The notes below the pieces were generated by a model, which saw nothing but the letters and a program-made list of their open reading frames with translations, was not told where the DNA came from and made no database searches. Source: Arabidopsis thaliana (lineage: Eukaryota > Streptophyta > Magnoliopsida > Brassicales > Brassicaceae). From it: a DNA stretch of 64,000 nt. The stretch spans positions 186,101 to 250,100 of the forward strand of contig NC_003074.8 of NCBI RefSeq assembly GCF_000001735.4, in the 5' to 3' direction. The position numbers and the translations under genes were made by a program. Shown one piece after another: positions 39,412 to 53,317 of the stretch. The first letter of the stretch is position 1. The number at the start of each line of letters is the position of its first letter.

Positions 39412-40546
39412 CCAAATCCCCTGAAATTGAAAATTATCTCACATTCAAACCTTCTGTTTCCGAAAAACTTCCATCAAAATTTTCTCGCTTCTACATTGCT
39501 TGAGCAACCCAAATTTCCTTCTTGCAGTAAACTTTGCGAGGGAGAGAAGAGAAGAGAAGGATGGATTCAACTTCAAAGCAAAAACATGAAGCGCGAATAC
39601 GTTTAGCAAAAACGTTTGGGCCTGGGCTGTATGAGTTGGGCTAATAATGGTCCACTACTCGCTTACTTACTTGTAGCTTTTCTATTGGTCAACATTTTTC
39701 TTTATTATGTGCTGTAGTGTATTAAATGTTATTTAAATACTAGCATCTCTCCAGGATAAACATAACAAATTAGAGAACAATAAATAAAGATTGATTAAGG
39801 AAATAAAAGAAAAGAAGGACGTGGCAGTATCGGAGCTAGTGCCTGTTATTGAGAATTGGAAACAGCTACAAATAGTACGCACAAGCCCTTCTTCTTCTTC
39901 TTCTTCTTCGTCGTCGTCCTCAACAAGCTCTTCTTTCTGACTCATAACCCAAATTTCTGAGAATCAGAGCCTTATTCAAGAGAACACCAAGGTCAGCATT
40001 TTCTTCTACTCTCTCGATCTCAATTTCTCTCTTTATCCTTGTGATCTATTTCTCTCTCGTCTACAATTTGAGCTACTTTTCTTGTTATTATCGTCACGTT
40101 GTGTGTCGCGTAGTGGATTTGAGTGATTGGTTGATTGATTGATGGATTTTTTCACGAAACGCGTAGAGTTTGGTGGAAGTTGTTGAAATTCGAAGCCGAT
40201 CGCGGACTCGTTTGCTCTTGATTACGTCGCAATCCGTACGATTTTCCGATCAAACGTAAGCTTGAATCTCTTTCCCTTTTGTTTTGTTCGCAAGCGTGTT
40301 TGATTTCTGTTAATATTTCTTGATTTCCCCTTTTTGCGGAATTGATTCCGGTTTTTATATTCCCATATTATTTTTTTATTCTCATGTACTGAGAATCATG
40401 ATTCTAGTTTGGTAAACGGTTGGTGTTCTTATAAAATGCTTGATAGATTTCCATCTGGGTTTTGGTTGTTGCTGTAGTTAAGAGTGAAGGAGATAGATTT
40501 GTAGAAAAAGGAAGAGAATAAGAGTGAGCTTGTGGCCAAAAAAGGG
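39412..40546. other. Divergent promoters: PPR gene and epimerase gene with leader intron
   Basis: A possible PPR leader exon lies at 39474-39451 (minus). GGGCC/TTGGGC motifs at about 39617-39640 are site II-type. A CTT/GTC microsatellite (39889-39920) falls in the + strand leader. An inferred 5' UTR intron of the epimerase gene runs 40256-40477 (donor AAAC|GTAAGC, acceptor GCTGTAG). Confidence 0.6.
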
Positions 40547-42246
40547 ATGCCTTTGAACTTAGGCAACGATGGCGATGGGTCTTCCCGGATTATTTTGACT
40601 GAGCCTCGCGGATCTACTGCTGAGGTTTTACTCCTTCATCTCTCTTCTCTTCATCATTCCTCAATGTTTAGACCATAGCATCTCAGTGGTTAGTTGTTTG
40701 AGCCTACTACTATTGTATGTCTATACAAGATGTTGTTTATCTTGGAGACGACTATGAAATGAAAGATGTTGTTCAACTGTTCTGGAACTTGGATTGTGTT
40801 AAGAATACTCTGTTAGGGGTTGTAGAGTTACATATTCTCGGATTGAAATCTTTCAGGTGCTTCTATTTGGAGGACAAGTCATTTCTTGGAAAAATGAAAG
40901 GAGGGAAGAACTGCTTTATATGAGCAGCAAGGTATATCTCTAATCAAATATCGTCTTTAGTTTTCATGTTTTAACTAGTATTTTGTTTGGTACGACTCAT
41001 TTAGGCTCAATATAAGCCACCCAAGGCGATCAGAGGAGGAATACCTGTTTGCTTTCCACAGGTTTGGCATCTCAGATCATTTTAATATAGTTGAATAACC
41101 CTTTGCTCTAGTTTCGTACTGCCATTAAGTATACTGTGTCATATTTGCAGTTTGGAAACTTTGGTGGACTTGAGCGACATGGATTTGCCCGGAACAAATT
41201 CTGGTCACATGATGAAGATCCTTCGCCTCTACCTCCTGCTAACAAACAATCATCTGTTGATCTGATATTGAAGTCCACAGAAGATGACTTGAAGACCTGG
41301 CCGCATAGGTGTGTTTTAACTTATACTCTGGATCTATGATATGGATGTCTTGTCTGTGCCTTTTTTTATTATCATCTCTTTGTCTAACTTTATAATTACT
41401 CGGTGCTATTGGCGCAGTTTTGAACTCCGTATTCGCATTTCTATTAGCCCTGGGAAGCTTACTTTGATCCCTCGTGTGAGGAACATTGACTCAAAGGCAT
41501 TCTCCTTTATGTTTGCACTGCGAAACTACTTATATGTATCTGACATAAGGTGTGTGTGCCTTACAAATTTCTTCCGATCTGATTTCGTGTACTTATGCTG
41601 CTTCCTTCCTCTGAGTGATAAATCATGTGGTCACCGAACTTGCAGTGAAGTTCGAGTTGAGGGTTTGGAGACACTGGATTATCTAGACAACTTGATTGGT
41701 AAAGAAAGATTCACTGAGCAAGCAGACGCGATTACCTTTGACGGGGAGGTGAGTAATGTCAGCCATTGTTTTCCCCTTAATAGTTTCAAAGAAGAGAAAA
41801 AAAACCAAAGATTGATATAGAGTCAGTGTGCTGTGCAGGTCGATAGAGTGTACTTGAACACACCAACAAAGATTGCGGTCATAGATCATGAGCGAAAGAG
41901 GACCATCGAGTTGCGAAAGGAAGGCATGCCCAATGCAGGTAAAGGATACCATTTGTTCTTCGTATTTTTTTTTATGAATGAAACCTTTTGAGAGTTGGTT
42001 TCTAATGGATTGAGTTGGAAACGAGCAGTTGTGTGGAACCCCTGGGACAAAAAGGCAAAGACCATAGCTGATATGGGAGATGAAGATTACAAAACAATGC
42101 TTTGTGTAGATTCTGGAGTAATCGAACCTCTGGTATTGTTAAAGCCTCGTGAAGAGTGGAAAGGCAGACAAGAACTATCCATCGTCTCATCAAGTTACTG
42201 CAGCGGACAGCTTGATCCACGCAAGGTTCTTTACGGAGATATCTGA
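40547..42246 (+). CDS. Glucose-6-phosphate 1-epimerase-like protein (galactose mutarotase fold)
   Basis: Eight exons: 40547-40624, 40857-40931, 41005-41061, 41151-41308, 41418-41549, 41646-41748, 41839-41938, 42029-42246, giving 306 aa. The aldose-1-epimerase fold shows RGGIPVCFPQFG, then ERHGFARNKFW (the His/Arg part of the active site, about residues 77-87), a conserved SPGKLTLIPRVRN, and DGEVDRVYLNTP with the acidic end of the site. It is the hexose-6-phosphate mutarotase type (YeaD-like), expected to interconvert alpha and beta anomers of glucose 6-phosphate. No transit peptide, so probably cytosolic. Locus by recall At3g01590. Function assigned by family only. Confidence 0.92.
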
Positions 42247-43264
42247 TCCTTTTGGGGGTTTATCTTACTTAGTAAAAAAACAGTAATAAGCCATGATCTC
42301 ATTATCACTACCACCCAGAAACAACTCTCTAAGAGTCTTGTCTTGAACTTGGAGATTTTATCCTTTTGACTTGTGTTTTGAGTGAGTTCTGATTGTTGTT
42401 GTTACACAGAGAGGTCACGGTAATATTTTGTAACGTTGACTCTGTGTTTGACCGTCAAACAGTGTATCGGTTTCTTTGTTCGGAAATTTAGTAGAATATA
42501 TCATCAATTTAGTAGAAATTTTGTGAAGTATTTCTAGTCTTCTCTACTTTCTTCTTTAGTATTGCTACTTTTTAAAAGTAATAATACTTTTAGATTTGTT
42601 AATTTGTAATTAACAAATCATTATTTTACACTTTATAGCACTTGTTTTTTTTGTTTTTTAATAACAAAATGCATATAGAGAGCTTTTTTCGTTTACTGCA
42701 GATTTAGTATGACAAATACTAGAGATCATGAGTTTCTTCATTTGCCAAAGGATAAAGATAAAAATGAAAAAGGGTTTTACAACGTATAGATCATAAATAG
42801 ATTTGATAAAAGATTCCATAATGTGAAGTCTCCATTATCCAACGGTAAGTGGTCTTGTCTCAACTATAGTTTTTTAATCATTAGTTAAAGACGAAACTAC
42901 TGTATCTGGCTTGGGGAGCAAGGTTAGCGGGCCCCACATAATCTATTTATTAACAAAATTGCCACTAATCCCGATTTCCCAAGCTCCCAAGTGCTTCGGT
43001 GTTCCGAACCAATTTCACAGCGAAGGTCAATAAACACGAGTGTTCACCGAAGCTAAGGTTCGTCAATTGTGTTCCAGAGAAGCTTTCCTCGAAGCTTAGG
43101 GTCGGAACGTACGACCCTATGGATTAGCTCCAGTTTCCCGCTCACATAGTCTTCTCGGTTTTGTTTTTGTCTTCACGCGTTCACTCCATTTTTACTTAGC
43201 CTAGTGAACAAGCTCAACAACGCTCTCTCTCTCTCTCTCTCCCCCTCTCTCTGTTTTGGGAATC
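42247..43264. other. Epimerase 3' end and NAC044 promoter
   Basis: 42247-42700 is 3' UTR and spacer. 42840-43264 is the NAC044 promoter and leader: a CTT(N)7AAG site at 42910-42922, an inverted repeat AGGGTCG...CGACCCT around 43098-43118, and a (CT)n tract at 43223-43252. Confidence 0.6.
42910..42922. promoter_or_regulatory. Candidate SOG1-binding site CTT(N)7AAG
   Basis: CTT-GGGGAGC-AAG matches the palindromic SOG1 consensus exactly, about 340 bases upstream of the NAC044 start codon. NAC044 is a reported direct SOG1 target (recall). Six fixed bases recur by chance every few kilobases, so the match alone is modest evidence. Confidence 0.5.
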
Positions 43265-45083
43265 ATGGCGAGGTAAGCTTTGAACCCTAATTGATATAAA
43301 GCCCCAGACTTTCGTTGATTTTTTCACACAAATCCTGAATCGGTTTTCGTAACGCGATTCCTCTTCCATTTCGTTCACTGTTCCTCGAAAGGGATAAAAT
43401 TTATTTTTGAGTGGGTTACGATTCAGCTTTTCCTGGGAAGCAAAATGTGAAATTTCCCTTACAAGTTTGAGTTACAAAGATTGGATTTTTAGAGATATTT
43501 CGTCTGATTTAGGCATTTACTGTATCCGCTTGAATCTCTAGTGTGTCTCTAACTCAGTAGCTGCTTATGAACGGATGATCTTATCCTCTTTTGTTCTTGT
43601 CACAAATATACAGGGCTTGGATTGTCGATGGTCGAGGAATTGCAGCCAAAGTTAAAAATGCCTCTCTTTCTTCAGCTTTGCAGATCCAAGACTGTGGAGC
43701 TCATATAAAATGCCCCAACTGCACTTACCGCATTGACAATAGCAATGTGAGTGATTATATCCACACTTCTCTCTCTTGTCTTAAACTTACACACACTCAC
43801 CTGTGTTTCGTTGGTTTCAGGTACTGATTCCATGGCCTGGCCTTCCTAAAGGTGTCAAGTTTGAGCCAACTGATGAGGACATTATCGAATTTTTGGAAGC
43901 TAAATGTGGGATTGGTGGCTCTGAACCTCATGTGCTTATCGAAGAGTTCATTCGTCCTGTCACTGAAGATGTTGGAATCAATTACACTCACCCTCAAAAC
44001 CTTCCTGGTAAATGATCAATAAAGACCTTTAAATAAGCTCATAATTGTTGTTCTTCAACTGAAACTGTAAATCTTGTATCTTGAATCTCTGAGTCTCTCC
44101 AGGTTTATTGATTCCTGCTGAGCTTTACTGTTTCAGGTGCAAACAAAGATGGAGTGAGTGTCTTCTTCTTTCACAAGACAGTGCAGGCATATGGAACAGG
44201 ACAGAGGAAACGCAGAAAGATCACACCGACACTTGTGAACGATGAACCAGTTCGTTGGCACAAGACAGGCAGAACCAAACCTGTGATGCTCAGTGGAGTC
44301 CAAAGGGGTTGCAAGAAGATCATGGTGCTCTACAAGAGCGCTAGAAAGGGAACGAAGCCCGAGAAATCAAACTGGGTTCTGCATCAATACCATCTAGGAA
44401 CAGAAGGAAAGGAGATAGGAGACTATGTTGTTTCCAAGATCACATATCAGCAGCAGAAGCTTGGGGAAAATCCTGATGAAGGTGAGAGTAGTTCCGGGGT
44501 TAGAGGTGGCCCAACAACACCAAAGACGAATACTCCTACACCACCTAGCCTTGTAGATGGTGTCGCTGGAGATGAAGAAGCTTTTGATGATTTAAAGATG
44601 TTTGATCCATTTTTTGAGGTTGGTTCCACAAAATCATTGGGGAATAGTAACTTCGTTTTCTAGAGACTAATAAAGTCGGAATTTTTGTTGTTGGTTAACC
44701 AGGAACTGGACAGCATTCCTGAAGCTGCTTTAGGGAAGATGTGGTCCAAAAAAGCTCGAATGGATGAGGAATTTGTTGTGAACCTAAGTGAAGATAACTT
44801 AATATGCGACGAAAGCATGGAAGCTTCGTCTCTTTGGGAAAATCAGGTTCTCCCCAATCCTAGCCTTGGAACTGTTGGGGACTTCGATGGTTTTTCGATA
44901 TCAGATCTGGAGAATGCAGATTTGGGGACTCCCCCTGATTTCCTCACTGTAAGATCCTGCTTGAAAAAAACCTTGTTTACTTTCGGAAAATTCAATGGAA
45001 CTTAAGATTCTAAATTAGTTGTCATGGAGGTTTTGCAGTTGGCTTCTCAGGAGAGCTTGCTGAATTGGATTGGATGGTTGTGA
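43265..45083 (+). CDS. NAC044: NAC transcription factor NAC044 (SOG1 clade)
   Basis: Six exons: 43265-43272 (only 8 coding bases), 43614-43746, 43821-44007, 44137-44618, 44703-44948, 45039-45083, giving 366 aa. The N-terminal block MARAWIVDGRGIAAKVKNAS and a CPNCTYRID knuckle precede a divergent NAC domain (WPGLPKGVKFEPTDEDIIEFL, THPQNLPG, FFFHKTVQAYGTGQRKRRKI, WHKTGRTKPV, NWVLHQYHLG). This extended N-terminus is the SOG1-type NAC layout. SOG1's C-terminal SQ cluster is absent; one SQ remains (ASQESLLNW) in the last 15-codon exon. Family knowledge: NAC044 and NAC085 work downstream of SOG1 to arrest the cell cycle in G2 after DNA damage through repressor-type MYB3R factors. Locus by recall At3g01600. 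Confidence 0.94.
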
Positions 45084-45686
45084 TTGGATTCTTGCTGCTA
45101 CACAAAGAAGCTCTTCTAGTACGGCGTTTTCGCTGAAGAAGGAAAAAGCTGGAATATGTCATAAATAAGAAAACTTTAAAGTCTCCGCAACTGAAGTCAT
45201 ATCTCTGTGATAATTTTACTTCAGGAGACCAGTTTTCTCTCGGATTCCCGGAAAGCTGCTTAAATATTCCGGGAATAATCATTTTCAATCTCTGAATCTG
45301 CACTTCATCATTGTAATTCAAATAGATATTTTGACCTTTGTACTCTTTGCTGTCTTATGATGGTTACTCTGTTTTTGTTTGGCTCAGGGTCCAACGGTTA
45401 TAACTATTTATTTTTGGGTATTTTACTATTTTCACCTTATATTCTCAAAAGTTCTCATTATCACCCCAAAGAAATTAATTAATCCGATTTAACCTCTTTA
45501 ACATTACTAGACAGTTCACACACCCTCTGTCTAGACGGAATTAGGGTTTTCTTAAGCTATTCCGCAGCAGTCTACGGTTGTTGTGTCGGTGGTGGGCGCC
45601 TCCAAAATTTACCCTTTAGTATAAATAAGTTTTGGAAAATTCAGACTTTGGTTATTGAAACGCCATCTCAGCTCTAATTCAGTACG
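45084..45686. other. Spacer, NAC044 3' UTR and CDC48C leader
   Basis: No coding frame looks real. AATAGA/ATAAAT-type signals occur near 45319 and 45410. The CDC48C leader starts somewhere after about 45550. Confidence 0.55.
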
Positions 45687-48957
<3,271 letters not shown>

Positions 48958-49226
48958 AAACACTCTTTACTTATAGAATGTCTGCAAAATCTCATTTTCC
49001 AAGGGTAGATACGGTCTTTAGTTAAATATAAAGACTCGTCTGTTTTTCTACTTCAGACACGTAATAGAATCAAGTTATGTTTCCAACTGTTCTTATCGGA
49101 TCCGTAACGCTACAAAAATTCTGATACTGTAAGTTGTATGTACAGAGATGAGATAGAGAAAGCGAGAACAAAAAGCTAAAGACAACTAGAGGGACTGATA
49201 AGTGGTAAGTAGAGGTCCTTTATTTA

Positions 49227-50629
49227 TCAGCCAGATTCTCGTTTGCAGTTCCCAGGTAATAAGTACTTGTAGCTATCAGCATTCTGAATCAAGTATCCAG
49301 GGAGATGAACAGCTGAATAAGACCGTGGAATCGGACCAAGTTTGCCGATAATCTCCCTGAATGTGTGTTCTTCAGGAAGCATATCGAAAAGATCAGTTCC
49401 TTTGCAGATAATGTCTTGGATTCGTCTCGGGTTCAGATAATGTAAGAATCTAACCCGGTCAGTATGGCTATAAGCTTTCATCTTGAACACGAAGTCATTG
49501 ATGTGTCTGAAACAGAAACTGCAATGCCAACCTGAATCTGTCAAAAGATTGTTGCTTTGCCGGAAATGAGCGCACCGAGTTTTCCCAGGCTTGTAGAGAT
49601 GAACCGAAGCTCTCCAGCTTTTGCTATCGACATAGTACTCATATGAGTAGAGGTAGTTTCTCAACTGAAGATGAAGGATCGGTGGGAACCCGTCACACCA
49701 TCTAAGCAGATTGATGGTATGGCCGCTCGGGATCTCATCGACATCCGACATTATCAAAAGATCATCTTCTTTTATACCTGCGAGCTTGATCAACTGGTCA
49801 AGTGCAAGCCTTTGGAATGATTCCTCCACAAAGGGGTTTTCGCCTTTCTTGAACCTTCCTCCAACGTTCCCATAAGTCAGCCTTGGCTCAACGAATTTGA
49901 AATTCTTCTCCCTGTTGTCTGCGAAAGCCAACTGTTTTGACAGTCCGGTGAAAGTTGAGTTAGATTCGAGAAGCACAAACTGAGTAATGTAAGGATTTAA
50001 CTCATTCCAACGGAGAGTGAGCATATCGATCTCGTTACTGAACAAGGCAGCATCAAAGACTCTTCTTGGAGATTCGCGGAGTTTCCAGCCATGAAGATTG
50101 CAGAGCAATTCCATGGAAGTGTTCTCGTGATAGTAATGCGGAAGGATGTTAAAAGGTTTAGGAGGTGATTCCCATAGAGGTCTCAAGAAATATGTGATCT
50201 TCTGGCCGTGTAGATAGATGCCGAAGATGAAGAGTGGCAGGAGAGTGAAGAGAAACAGGAATGTTTTGAAATCGAGTCCTCTTAGAACACATCTAAGCCT
50301 TGAAATGGCCTTGCCTGCTCGAGAACCTTCCTGTAACATATATATAACAAAAGAAGAGATTCCATTAGCAAAAGAGTTGATATTACTCAAGTCACTCGAA
50401 GCCCGGTGAATATGCAAGACTTCATATAAAACAAAATGCAGAAATCATCCAGTCTGGTCTTAAGTGATAAACACTCTTTAGTAGGATTAAGAATGATAAG
50501 ACATCCTAAGCCTTGAATCAAAACCAGAATAGGATCAGATGAAAAATAAAGAAACAAAAGCCAAACCTGTCCACAAACATCTTCGCAGATAGTATCCGTC
50601 TTCTTAGAACTACGATAACCATCGGACAT
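49227..50629 (-). CDS. GT17-family N-acetylglucosaminyltransferase-like protein
   Basis: Two exons on the minus strand: 50629-50567 and 50330-49227, giving 388 aa. A short cytosolic tail and one hydrophobic signal anchor (about residues 45-62, FLFLFTLLPLFIFGIYL) make it a type II Golgi-like protein. The catalytic part is GT17 (beta-1,4-mannosyl-glycoprotein GlcNAc-transferase, GnT-III-like): FDAALFSNEIDMLTLRWNEL, FVLLESNSTFTG, LIMSDVDEIPSG (the acidic, nucleotide-sugar binding DxD-type motif), GWHCSFCFRHI. Plants lack classical bisecting GlcNAc, so the acceptor is not known to me. Its stop codon lies 269 bases from that of CDC48C (tail to tail). Locus by recall At3g01620. Confidence 0.92.
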
Positions 50630-51115
50630 GATGATGATGATTAGTTCTCAGGAAAGTCAAATTTTGGACGAAAAAAATAAGTTTTTGAATAAACAGAAAA
50701 TCTACAGAAAAAGAAAAACAAGAGAGAGTGGTCTAGTTCTCGGAGGAGGATCAAATCCGAGAATTTCTGTCTTGAAATCGATCCTTCTCCTTTCACCAAA
50801 ACTGTAACGCCAATTATAGCCGTTTGGTGCTTTTTAGCTTCCATCTCTACAATTATATCTGCATTCTTCAATTGGCCAAATAAATAAATTACATTGTTCA
50901 ATTCTTCTTCTTCTTTATAGAGTAAATAATTTCATCCGTCAGATCTCGTAGAGGCGGTATGATCTTACGGCTTTAAATTAAACTGTTATTTTCTCTATTT
51001 GCCAAAATCAGAAATTCCTTTTTTTAACCTAGTTCTAGTTAAAATAGTAAAAGGAATTTTGAACCGAACGTTAAAAAAAGAAGTCTCGTAACTCTCTCAA
51101 TTATGAGACGGCGAA
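50630..51115. other. Divergent promoter GT17 / MFS transporter
   Basis: 486 bases between divergent start codons. The frame at 50641-50901 does not resemble a protein. No clear TATA. Confidence 0.55.
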
Positions 51116-52825
51116 ATGAAACCCCCAAAGACGTTAACGACGACGACGGCGGAGGAGGAAGAAACAACCATGCGGAAACAGCCGCCTTCGCCTCCAAAGC
51201 CACCACGTGTCAATTCTATGCTCCAATGGTGGCGGAGATGGACGGTGTTGGTGGCCGCTATCTGGATTCAAGCATTCACCGGCACGAACTTCGATTTCTC
51301 TGCCTACTCTTCCGACATGAAGTCTTCCATGGGGGTTTCTCAATCTCGGCTTAACTACATGGCGGTTGCTTCAGATTTGGGTAAAGCATTGGGTTGGTCT
51401 TCTGGTTTCGCCATTGCCTATTTCCCTGTCTCCGGCGTGCTTTTCGCTGCCGCCGCAATGGGACTCGTCGGTTACGGTGTCCAGTGGTTATCCATCGCCG
51501 ATGTGATCGATCTACCTTACTCTCTGGTTCTGGTTTGCTGCTCCTTAGCCGGGTTAAGCATCTGCTGGTTCAACACCGTCAGCTTCATCCTCTGCATTCG
51601 ACATTTCAAAGCGAACCACTCGTTGGCCCTGTCTCTCGTTGTGAGTTTCAACGGAATCAGTGCCGCGTTGTACACGCTTGGCCATGAAGCCATTAGTGGG
51701 AAATCATCGGCAAGCTCTGATATTTACCTTCTCCTTAACTCTCTCATCCCTCTGATCGTCTCTGTTTTAGCCCTTTGGCCGGTTCTTACTAACCCTAATT
51801 CCTCTGAAACCGATACTACGCGAACGCATGACGAAACCAGAATCTTCGTAGTCTTCAATGTCTTAGCCTTAGTTACATGCTTTTACCTTCTCTTGCCTTC
51901 CTCAGGCACCTACTTAGCCTCATCACCTCGTTGGCATTTCCTCGGAGCTATTTTCCTTCTCCTTTTCCCATTGTGCGTCCCGTTTCTCGACTATATTCAC
52001 CGTGCTCTCGAGTCCTGTTTCCACCACCACAGCTCTGGCTATGCAGCGGTTAACATTGAGGAGCCCAAGATCCTCAAAATCAAAAGTCAGAAGAGTAATG
52101 CGGAGGAGGAAAGTGATCAAGTGAGACTAGGAGATGAACATTCTCTCGGAATGCTTGTTCGTAAGCTTGAGTTTTGGTTATACTACGTAGCTTATTTCTG
52201 CGGCGGCACGATCGGTCTTGTTTATAGCAACAACTTAGGACAGATCGCTCAGTCTCTAGGACAAAGCAGCTCAAACGCTAAATCCTTAGTTACACTCTTC
52301 TCTGCCTTCTCCTTTCTCGGAAGATTGCTCTCCTCTGCACCTGACTTCACACGCAAGAAGCTAAAATACTTGACAAGAACAGGCTGGTTCACGATTTCGC
52401 TACTGCCAACACCTTTGGCATTCTTCATCCTCGCGTATTCACCCAAGACCAACCAGACCGCGCTACTAGAAGTTGCGACAGCACTTATCGGGTTAAGCTC
52501 GGGGTTTGTGTTTGCGGCTGCAGTTTCCATAACTTCCGAACTCTTTGGACGCAACAGTGTCGGTGTCAACCAGAACATCCTCATCACAAACATTCCCATA
52601 GGATCTCTCTTCTACGGCTACATGGCTGGGTCTGTCTATGACACAAATGCCAGCCTCGGCAGGAAATCTGTGGTGGCTGACTCGGTTGTTTGCGTAGGAA
52701 GAAAGTGTTATTTCGTAACGTTTTTGTTTTGGGGTTGTTTGTCTGTTTTGGGGTTTGTATGTAGCTTGTTTCTGTTTATTAGAACCAGACCGGTTTATCA
52801 CCGGTTAAAATTGAACAGAATGTAA
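51116..52825 (+). CDS. Nodulin-like major facilitator superfamily transporter
   Basis: An intronless frame of 569 aa with about twelve hydrophobic segments. The N-terminal half is the nodulin-like domain (WTVLVAAIWIQAFTGTNFDFSAYSSDMK, LNYMAVASDLGKALGW). A cytosolic loop at about 300-345 separates it from the C-terminal half (LEFWLYYVAYFCGGTIGLVYSNNLGQIAQSLG; LFSAFSFLGRLLSSAPDF; SITSELFGRNSVGVNQNIL). It resembles NFD4-type and other plant nodulin-like MFS proteins; the substrate is unknown. The first 17 codons are polar; a second ATG at 51170 could also serve. Locus by recall At3g01630. Confidence 0.92.
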   Translation: MKPPKTLTTTTAEEEETTMRKQPPSPPKPPRVNSMLQWWRRWTVLVAAIWIQAFTGTNFDFSAYSSDMKSSMGVSQSRLNYMAVASDLGKALGWSSGFAIAYFPVSGVLFAAAAMGLVGYGVQWLSIADVIDLPYSLVLVCCSLAGLSICWFNTVSFILCIRHFKANHSLALSLVVSFNGISAALYTLGHEAISGKSSASSDIYLLLNSLIPLIVSVLALWPVLTNPNSSETDTTRTHDETRIFVVFNVLALVTCFYLLLPSSGTYLASSPRWHFLGAIFLLLFPLCVPFLDYIHRALESCFHHHSSGYAAVNIEEPKILKIKSQKSNAEEESDQVRLGDEHSLGMLVRKLEFWLYYVAYFCGGTIGLVYSNNLGQIAQSLGQSSSNAKSLVTLFSAFSFLGRLLSSAPDFTRKKLKYLTRTGWFTISLLPTPLAFFILAYSPKTNQTALLEVATALIGLSSGFVFAAAVSITSELFGRNSVGVNQNILITNIPIGSLFYGYMAGSVYDTNASLGRKSVVADSVVCVGRKCYFVTFLFWGCLSVLGFVCSLFLFIRTRPVYHRLKLNRM

Positions 52826-53317
52826 AACTGTGTAGAGTATTATCAGCTGCCTGCTTATAATGGTATAGATTGGTAGGATCCAAGAAAAGAGTGACCATTG
52901 CCTTCACACGACTCAGCCAATTATCAAAAGTGTTGTACAAAACATTAATGCTTAGCTCTGTTCCAACTTCATATATAAGAATTAACATATACTAATACAT
53001 AGTTGGTCATTTTAAAACTTGCTCGTGATTCGTAAATTTCCCATCTTAAATGAATTAGACAAATTAGCCATCATTATGAAAGAGAAAGGTTAAATTAGAT
53101 GATTAGCGGGCAATAAAAGGTTAGAATTGATATTATCATGTCATTCGATAGTGACACATGTGACTAGTTTGACCTTTAGGAGCGCCAACGTGTCATATAT
53201 CAGCGTAAATTCCAAAACAAAACAATCTAGTGTGGGACCCAAATACTGTTATAAAAAAGGATCATTAAAATGGATATGTTAAAAAAAGAAAGTAAAAAAC
53301 GCGTCAGGGAAGAGAAG
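52826..53317. other. Spacer and GLCAK1 promoter
   Basis: AT-rich spacer. A TATAAAAA box at 53250-53257 on the plus strand predicts transcription from about 53280, downstream of the in-frame ATG at 53270. ACGTGTCA is seen near 53189. Confidence 0.6.
53250..53257 (+). promoter_or_regulatory. Candidate TATA box of GLCAK1
   Basis: TATAAAAA lies 61-68 bases before the ATG at 53318. With the usual spacing of about 30 bases, the transcript would begin after the ATG at 53270, supporting 53318 as the start. Confidence 0.55.

Noticed and set aside
53270-53317. Upstream in-frame ATG for GLCAK1
   Set aside because: A TATA box at 53250-53257 places transcription start downstream of it; the extension is Lys/Arg/Glu-rich and unlike the family.
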